Assembly: GCF_001424265.1 (NCBI RefSeq)
Contig: NZ_LMOV01000001.1
Coordinates: 335,873-399,872 of the forward strand
Source: Acidovorax sp. Leaf160
Lineage (GTDB): Bacteria > Pseudomonadota > Gammaproteobacteria > Burkholderiales > Burkholderiaceae_C
Direction: 5' to 3'
DNA length: 64,000 nucleotides
In this document: positions 62,373 through 64,000 of the stretch, piece after piece
Layout: the number at the start of each line of letters is the position of its first letter
How positions within the stretch are numbered: the stretch's first letter is position 1
Made by a program: the position numbers and the translations under genes
Notes under the pieces: model-generated
The model's database searches: none
Seen by the model: only the letters and a program-made list of their open reading frames with translations
What the model was told of the DNA's origin: nothing

Positions 62373-64000
62373 ATGGCCCGAAAGACCCAGGACCCGACGA
62401 AGGCGACGAGCGGCACGAGCGCCACGAGCGCGAAAAAGAAGAAGGCCGCTCCCGCTCCCGCAGCCGACGCTGCGGCCGCACCCGACGCACCCGACGCACT
62501 CGCGGTCTACCGCGGCAAGCGCAACTTCGCGGTGACGCCGGAGCCCGCGGAGGGCGGCGAACCGGGCACGGAGGCGCTGCAGTACGTGATCCAGAAGCAC
62601 TGGGCCAGCCGGCTGCATTACGACCTGCGGCTGGAGATCGGCGGCACCATGAAGAGCTGGGCGGTGCCCAAGGGCCCCAGCTTCGACCCGGCCGACAAGC
62701 GCATGGCGGTGCAGGTGGAGGATCACCCCATTTCGTACAACCGCTTCGAGGGGCAGATTCCGGCCAAGCAGTACGGCGCCGGCAAGGTGATCATCTGGGA
62801 CAGCGGCTACTGGTCGCCGGTGGGCGACCCGGAAGCCGGCTGGCGCGAGGGCAAGCTCAAGTTCAGTCTGCACGGCCACAAGCTGGAAGGCCACTGGACG
62901 CTGGTGCGCATGCACGGACGCGGCAGCGAGAAGCAGCCGCCCTGGCTGCTCATCAAGGAGCGCGACGGACTGGAGCGCCCAGCCGCCGAGTTCGACGTGG
63001 TGGAGGCCATGCCCGACAGCGTGGCCGCGCTGCCCCCCGTGCCGGCACCGGGCGCGCAGGTGGCGCGTGCCGCTGCAGAACCCACGGTCAAGCACGCCGC
63101 CAAGGCTCGCCGGGCGGCGTTGCCGCAGGAGCTCAAGCCCCAGCTCGCCACGCTGGTGGACGGGCCGCCCGCCGATGCGCAGGACTGGCTGTGGGAGCTC
63201 AAGTTCGACGGCTACCGGCTGCTCGCCCGCATCGAACGCGGAGCGGTGCGGCTGATCACGCGCAACGGCAACGACTGGACGGAACGCATGCCGCGCCTGG
63301 CGAAGGCGGTGGCGCAGCTGCCGCTGAAATCCGGCTGGATCGATGGCGAGGTGCTGGTGATGGACGAACAGGGCGCGCCCGACTTCCAGGCGCTGCAGAA
63401 CGCCTTCGACGCCCAGGCGACCAGCCACCTGGTGTATTACGTCTTCGACATGCCTTTCGCCGACGGACGCGACCTCAGGCCGCTGCCGCTGGACGAGCGA
63501 CGCGAGCTGCTGCGGGCGGTGGTCGAACAGGCGCCCGAGGCTGCGGCCGATGCGGTGCGTTTCAGCGAGGCCTTCGAGGCGCGTGCCTCCGACCTGGTGC
63601 CTGCCGCCTGCCGGCTGGGGTTCGAGGGCGTGATCGGCAAGCGCCGTTCGGCTCCCTATGCATCGCGCCGCAATGCCGACTGGATCAAGCTCAAGTGCAG
63701 CCAGCGGCAGGAATTCGTCATCTGCGGCTTCACCGAACCCCAGGGCACGCGCACCGGCCTGGGCGCGCTGCTGCTGGGGGTGCACGGCGACGACGGCCAA
63801 TTGCGCTATGCCGGCAGCGTGGGCACCGGCTTCAACGAGCGCACGCTGGCGGAACTGCGCGAGCGGCTGGAGGCGCTGCAAGCCGACGCCAGTCCGTTCG
63901 ACCGGGCGCCCGCCATCGGCAAGAAGCCCCTCTGGGTCCGGCCCCGGCTGCTGGCCGAGGTGTCCTTTGCCGAGTGGACGCGCGAGGGCCGCATCCGCCA
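62373..64000 (+). CDS. ligD: DNA ligase D, partial (continues past the window)
   Basis: 542 codons are present, with no stop before the window edge. After a Lys/Ala-rich lead comes the 3'-phosphoesterase domain (about 60-200: IQKHWASRLHYDLRLEIGGT, SWAVPKGPS, GAGKVIIWDSG). The ATP-dependent ligase domain follows, with nucleophile Lys in LWELKFDGYRLLARIE near 276, WIDGEVLVMDEQG, FEGVIGKRRSAPYASRRNADWIKLKC and the start of the OB-fold. A polymerase/primase domain is expected beyond the edge, as in other LigD proteins with PE-ligase-POL order. Coupled to ku. Confidence 0.95.
   Translation, partial: MARKTQDPTKATSGTSATSAKKKKAAPAPAADAAAAPDAPDALAVYRGKRNFAVTPEPAEGGEPGTEALQYVIQKHWASRLHYDLRLEIGGTMKSWAVPKGPSFDPADKRMAVQVEDHPISYNRFEGQIPAKQYGAGKVIIWDSGYWSPVGDPEAGWREGKLKFSLHGHKLEGHWTLVRMHGRGSEKQPPWLLIKERDGLERPAAEFDVVEAMPDSVAALPPVPAPGAQVARAAAEPTVKHAAKARRAALPQELKPQLATLVDGPPADAQDWLWELKFDGYRLLARIERGAVRLITRNGNDWTERMPRLAKAVAQLPLKSGWIDGEVLVMDEQGAPDFQALQNAFDAQATSHLVYYVFDMPFADGRDLRPLPLDERRELLRAVVEQAPEAAADAVRFSEAFEARASDLVPAACRLGFEGVIGKRRSAPYASRRNADWIKLKCSQRQEFVICGFTEPQGTRTGLGALLLGVHGDDGQLRYAGSVGTGFNERTLAELRERLEALQADASPFDRAPAIGKKPLWVRPRLLAEVSFAEWTREGRIR

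Overview
The window is high-GC DNA with very dense coding, many 4-base ATGA start/stop overlaps and long spurious antisense reading frames. Gene content, together with three copies of a roughly 70-bp dispersed repeat that I recognise from Acidovorax-type genomes, points to a betaproteobacterium of the family Comamonadaceae, probably Acidovorax or Paracidovorax. This is a chromosomal segment: I see no plasmid, phage or insertion-sequence genes, no tRNA or rRNA, and no CRISPR array.

Layout. (1) 1-11.1 kb, mixed housekeeping: the start of a divergent Lrp/AsnC regulator, glmS, a frameshifted DUF4124-like gene, an alpha/beta hydrolase, a ribbon-helix-helix regulator with a perfect 20-bp palindrome in front of a PHB-depolymerase-family esterase, a UvrB-independent type UvrA (UvrA2), and small genes including one with a (Ser-Lys)n hexamer-repeat tail. 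(2) 11.1-25.8 kb, a catabolic operon: a monooxygenase/Old-Yellow-Enzyme fusion, SDR, MarR regulator, enoyl-CoA hydratase, acyl-CoA dehydrogenase, aryl-CoA ligase, five-gene branched-chain-type ABC transporter, thioesterase, RidA protein and an arylformamidase-like hydrolase. It closely matches the aerobic 2-aminobenzoyl-CoA (anthranilate) pathway; a salicylyl-CoA route is the main alternative. A MarR-type operator overlaps the promoter and a hairpin/T-tract terminator ends the unit. (3) 26.2-31.9 kb, a PaoABC-type periplasmic molybdenum aldehyde oxidoreductase with its XdhC-like chaperone and a MobA-like cytidylyl/nucleotidyl transferase. (4) 31.9-35.7 kb, minus strand: UDP-galactopyranose mutase and an in-frame glycoside hydrolase-glycosyltransferase fusion. 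(5) 36-43 kb: a 1389-residue CheB-CheR-PAS-kinase-receiver hybrid, a RecQ helicase and a DJ-1/PfpI protein. (6) 43.3-49.5 kb, a sucrose regulon: LacI regulator, twin operators, maltoporin-like porin, sucrose phosphorylase, MFS transporter and fructokinase.

(7) 49.8-64 kb is a DNA-repair island. The four-part ligase-associated repair cassette (exonuclease, ATP-dependent ligase, DEXH helicase, PdeM phosphoesterase) is split by a GntR-regulated metabolic operon (TctC-type binding protein, LeuC/LeuD-like hydratase, isocitrate lyase/PEP mutase-family lyase). It is followed directly by the non-homologous end-joining pair Ku and LigD; LigD runs off the window end. The metabolic operon resembles the dimethylmaleate hydratase plus dimethylmalate lyase pair of nicotinate fermentation, which gives a concrete substrate hypothesis. 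One dispersed repeat lies at the left edge of the metabolic insert, and another is read in frame inside the DEXH helicase.

Functions are inferred from motifs and gene order read by eye; no database search was run.
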